Source of the DNA: Micromonospora sp. RHAY321
Lineage (GTDB): Bacteria > Actinomycetota > Actinomycetes > Mycobacteriales > Micromonosporaceae
Length of the DNA: 64,000 nt
NCBI RefSeq assembly: GCF_023896955.1
Contig: NZ_JAMHIW010000008.1
Location: 218,678 to 282,677, forward strand
Reading direction: 5' to 3'
Shown here: positions 61,412 to 64,000 of the stretch, in pieces
How positions within the stretch are numbered: position 1 is the stretch's first letter
Layout of the letters: each line of letters opens with the position of its first letter
Program-made: the position numbers and the translations under genes
The notes under the pieces: model-generated
The model's database searches: none
The model's input: the letters and a program-made list of their open reading frames with translations, nothing else
Told to the model about the DNA's origin: nothing

Positions 61412-62043
61412 GCCCGTCCTCCCGTCATCAGCTTCTCCCGGACCTTGTCGGTCGCCTTCTCCTGCGCCGGGCTCCGGCCGGACGGGTCGCGCCGCGTGTC
61501 GATCACCTGGCCGCACTCGATGAGCGCCTTCACCCGGCGCAGGGTGTCCCGCAACGCCAGGTCCGGCTCGTGGCTGGTGACCAGGCCGAACGCTCGGCGC
61601 AGCGGGCCGGAGCGGTACCGCAGCTCGGCCCGGATCTCGGTGCCCCGACCCTGCGGGGCGTCGGCCAGTTCGACCCGCCCCTCCTGCGGCACCGGACCGT
61701 CCTCCACCCGCCAGCGCAGCGTCCCCGGCCCGTCGACGGTGATCTCCGCCCGCCACTCGGTGCCCCCGTCGGACGGGTCGCGTGCCACACAGCGCCAACG
61801 CTGGTCGTCGAGCTGCTCCAGGACCGCCCACCCGACCAGCGCCTGGTCCAACCGTTCCCGGTCGGTCCAGAAGCCGATCACCGCGTCCCGGGGCCGGTCC
61901 ACGGTCACCCCGCGGCGCACGACGTACCAGCCGTTCTGCCGCTCGGGCTGGTGCCGGTGGCGGCGGCGCGCCACCGTCCGCCCCACGCCGACCGCGGTCG
62001 CCGCGGTGACGCCGAGCAGCGCCCACCTCGTTCCGTTGGTCAT
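61408..62043 (-). CDS. SRPBCC family protein
   Basis: A 211-residue protein of the START-like SRPBCC superfamily (polyketide cyclase/dehydrase type). A short hydrophobic N-terminus (residues 7-20) precedes a basic segment RRRHRHQPERQ. The fold core is YVVRRGVTVDRPRDAVIGFW near 40-59 through GRGTEIRAELRYRSGPLRRAFG. It probably binds a hydrophobic ligand. The ATG has the strong site GGAGGAGA. Overlaps the alcohol dehydrogenase gene, an arrangement common in actinomycetes. Confidence 0.85.
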   Translation of the reverse strand: MTNGTRWALLGVTAATAVGVGRTVARRRHRHQPERQNGWYVVRRGVTVDRPRDAVIGFWTDRERLDQALVGWAVLEQLDDQRWRCVARDPSDGGTEWRAEITVDGPGTLRWRVEDGPVPQEGRVELADAPQGRGTEIRAELRYRSGPLRRAFGLVTSHEPDLALRDTLRRVKALIECGQVIDTRRDPSGRSPAQEKATDKVREKLMTGGRA

Positions 62044-62191
62044 GTCGTCTCCTCCACCCGGGGGCCCGGGAATGGACCGCCCGCACCCGCAGCGCTACCC
62101 GACGTCGACCTGTCGAAACGACATACCGGTTTGATCGGCCGGAATGCGGGCACCTGCTGCGGACGTCCCATCCCACGTCCGGGAGGAAGCG

Positions 62192-62932
62192 GTGCCCTTC
62201 GACGCCAGCGAGTACGGCCGACACATACCCGCCGACGTCTACGACGACGCCTTCGCGCACCTGGACCCGACCGAGGCGGTCGACCGGCTGGCGGCGCTCG
62301 CCGAGGGCGGGCCGGTCTGCGAGTTCGGGATCGGGACCGGCCGGCTGGCGCTGCCGTTGCAGGAGCGCGGGCTCACCGTGGCCGGTGTCGAGGGATCGTC
62401 GGAAATGGCGGGGCAGCTGCACAAGAAGACCGGCGGCGACCGCATCCAGGTGGCCATCGGCGACTTCGCCTCGACCCGGGTGCCGGGCGAGTTCAGCCTG
62501 GTCCTGCTGGCGTTCAACACGATCTTCGCCCTGCCCGACCAGGCCGCCCAGGTGGCCTGCTTCCGCAACGCCGCCGCCCACCTGCGACCCGGTGGCCGGT
62601 TCGTCGTCGAGGCGTGGGTGCCCGACCCGGGCGCTTTCCGGGCCGGCGCGGCGCTGCGGCCGGTCCGGGTGGCGCAGGACGAGGTGCTGCTGGAGGCGGC
62701 CCTGCTGCACCCGGCCGAGCAGCGGATGACCACCACGAAGGTCCGGCTGACCGGCACGGGAGTGGACCTGCTGCCCGCCAACCACCGTTACGCCTGGCCC
62801 GCCGAGCTGGACCTGATGGCCCAGCTCGGCGGGCTCGTCCGTGAACACCGGTGGGCGGACTGGACCGGCCGGCCCTTCGCCGACGACAGCCGCGACCACG
62901 TGTCGGTCTACCGCCGGCCGGTGTCGGCATGA
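62192..62932 (+). CDS. class I SAM-dependent methyltransferase
   Basis: A 246-residue methyltransferase. Motif I is VCEFGIGTGRLALPL near residues 42-56. The acidic residue of motif II is in VAGVEGSSEMAG near 62-73, and motif IV is LVLLAFNTIFAL near 102-113. The GTG at 62192 follows GGGAGGAAG, while an ATG at 62144 lacks a site. The stop overlaps the start of the glycosyltransferase (ATGA), suggesting the two modify the same product. Substrate unknown. Confidence 0.87.
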   Translation: MPFDASEYGRHIPADVYDDAFAHLDPTEAVDRLAALAEGGPVCEFGIGTGRLALPLQERGLTVAGVEGSSEMAGQLHKKTGGDRIQVAIGDFASTRVPGEFSLVLLAFNTIFALPDQAAQVACFRNAAAHLRPGGRFVVEAWVPDPGAFRAGAALRPVRVAQDEVLLEAALLHPAEQRMTTTKVRLTGTGVDLLPANHRYAWPAELDLMAQLGGLVREHRWADWTGRPFADDSRDHVSVYRRPVSA

Positions 62933-64000
62933 GCGCCCCGACCCGTCCTGCCGGCCCGCCCGGCGGCCCCGGGGACCGCCGCCACGGCACCACCCGCCCC
63001 GGCGGCACGCCCGCCCCGGCCGGGGGCGCGCCGCTCGCCGGCGGCCGGGCCGCACAGCGGCGTCGGGCGGGTGTCCGGTCGCCGCACCTGCCGCTGGCGT
63101 ACGTGCTGCCGCTGCGCTGGTCCGACGACGCCGGCCTGGCCGAGCTGACCGACTACCTGCGCTGGTTGGGTGGCCGGGTCGAGGTGACCGTGGTCGACGG
63201 ATCGCCGCCCGACCTGTTCACCCGGCACGCCGCCGCATGGCGGGGGCTGGTCCGGCACCTACCGCCCGACCCGGCCCTGCGCGGGGTGAACGGCAAGGTG
63301 ACCGGGGTGCTCACCGGCGTCCGCGCCGTCCGCCACGAACACGTGGTGATCGCCGACGACGACGTGCGCTACGACGAGGTCGCGCTGCGCGAGGTCCACC
63401 GGCTGCTGGGTCGGGCCGACCTGGTACGGCCGCAGAACTACTTCGACCCGCTGCCCTGGCACGCCTGGTGGGACACCGGGCGGACGCTGCTCAACCGCGC
63501 GCTCGGCGCCGACTACCCGGGCACCCTGGCGGTACGCCGGAGCACGTTCCTCGCGATGGGCGGCTACGACCCGGACGTGCTCTTCGAGAACCTGGAGCTG
63601 ATCCGCACCGTGCGGGCGTACGGGGGCACCGAGGCGACGCCGCGCGGCCTGTACGTCCGTCGGTTGCCGCCGGACGCCGCGCACTTCCGCGGCCAGCGCG
63701 TACGCCAGGCGTACGACGACCTGGCCCAGCCGGCCCGCCTGCTGACCTCGCTCGCGGTCGTGCCGGCGCTGGTGGCGGCGGTCGCGTCCCGCCGGCCGGG
63801 GCTGCTGCTCGGCGCGGCGGCCACCACCGTCGGCCTGGCCGAGCTGGGCCGGCGGCGGGCCGGCGGCGGCGCGGTCTTCCCGCCGAGCACCGCGCTGGCC
63901 GCGCCGCTGTGGCTGCTGGAGCGCGGCGTCTGCGCCTGGCTTGCCGTGGGCCGGCGGGTGCTGTTCGGCGGCGTCCGCTACGCCGGCGGCCGCGTCCGCC
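62929..64000 (+). CDS. glycosyltransferase family 2-like protein, C-terminus cut by the window edge
   Basis: An open frame of at least 357 codons with no stop before the window end. After a disordered Gly/Pro-rich N-terminus of about 55 residues comes a GT-A-like fold: LPLAYVLPLRW, VTVVDGSPPD near 87-96, GVNGKVTGVLTG near 119-130, and the metal-binding VIADDDVRYD near 140-149 (DxD type). A conserved GTLAVRRSTFLAMGGYD is near 199-215, and hydrophobic segments follow from about 280, suggesting a membrane-tethered C-terminus. The ATG overlaps the methyltransferase stop by four bases. Confidence 0.8.
   Translation, partial: MSAPTRPAGPPGGPGDRRHGTTRPGGTPAPAGGAPLAGGRAAQRRRAGVRSPHLPLAYVLPLRWSDDAGLAELTDYLRWLGGRVEVTVVDGSPPDLFTRHAAAWRGLVRHLPPDPALRGVNGKVTGVLTGVRAVRHEHVVIADDDVRYDEVALREVHRLLGRADLVRPQNYFDPLPWHAWWDTGRTLLNRALGADYPGTLAVRRSTFLAMGGYDPDVLFENLELIRTVRAYGGTEATPRGLYVRRLPPDAAHFRGQRVRQAYDDLAQPARLLTSLAVVPALVAAVASRRPGLLLGAAATTVGLAELGRRRAGGGAVFPPSTALAAPLWLLERGVCAWLAVGRRVLFGGVRYAGGRVR

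Noticed and set aside
58896..64000. Complete natural-product gene cluster.
   Set aside because: No synthase, synthetase, terpene cyclase or regulator is visible within the window; the five genes are suggestive only.

Overview
The window is very GC-rich DNA (about 70 percent or more, with G or C in most third codon positions). It looks like the chromosome of a filamentous actinobacterium, most likely Micromonosporaceae (a Micromonospora-like organism). The reasons are codon use, many GTG starts, the XRE/DUF397 pair, the CIRCE-hrcA-dnaJ arrangement, and a core gene order that, as I remember it, follows Mycobacterium tuberculosis Rv2361c to Rv2421c: uppS, recO, era, CDA-like, corC, ybeY, phoH, rsmE, dnaJ, hrcA, hemW, lepA, rpsT, holA, comEC, comEA, degV, gpgP-like, rsfS, nadD. 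Accessory blocks sit between these core genes.

Layout. 1-3.2 kb: a clipped gene start, a DUF6328 membrane protein, and an operon of alpha/beta hydrolase, AAC(3)-family acetyltransferase and SIS-domain protein. 3.3-6.5 kb: a TPP riboswitch followed by a YkoE-YkoD-YkoC thiamine/HMP ECF transporter, with a thiamine-binding small protein at 7.4 kb. 7.7-10.6 kb: gnd, pirin and small proteins. 10.6-24.8 kb: core genes for cell-wall lipid synthesis, repair, ribosome maturation and heat shock (uppS-recO, era to phoH, rsmE, dnaJ-hrcA with CIRCE), interrupted by a DUF4097 lipoprotein, an acyltransferase, a serine hydrolase, a HIT protein and an SDR. 24.9-36 kb: DUF4870, hemW divergent from an enoyl-CoA hydratase, an SDR with palindromic operators, a lysozyme-like membrane protein, a phytanoyl-CoA dioxygenase, a MOSC protein, a sugar ABC importer without ATPase, and a tandem pair of nearly identical GlsB-type stress proteins. 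36.2-45.2 kb: lepA, a DUF4240 protein, an APH-family kinase, rpsT, holA, comEC and comEA. 45.4-50.4 kb: an accessory insertion (erythromycin-esterase family, r1t-type holin, inositol-phosphatase-like, XRE+DUF397, two small proteins, SDR). 50.4-53.1 kb: degV, gpgP-like, rsfS, nadD. 53.2-64 kb: PadR regulator plus FAD monooxygenase, pepN, DUF397, then a CYP152-type P450, zinc alcohol dehydrogenase, SRPBCC protein, methyltransferase and a glycosyltransferase that runs off the end.

Regulation is unusually readable. Many single genes carry a NANNNT -10 box 6-8 nt before the start codon, which implies leaderless mRNAs. There is one TPP riboswitch, one CIRCE site, a PadR-type palindrome, a TetR-like palindrome pair, two DnaA boxes before comEA, and several strong hairpin terminators. 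The most interesting unexplained signals are a possible Shine-Dalgarno-sequestering switch in front of the FAD monooxygenase, a repeated hairpin element whose two copies appear to covary, and two divergent leaderless promoters that share one -10 region. I see no CRISPR array, rRNA, tRNA, insertion sequence or classic antibiotic gene cluster.
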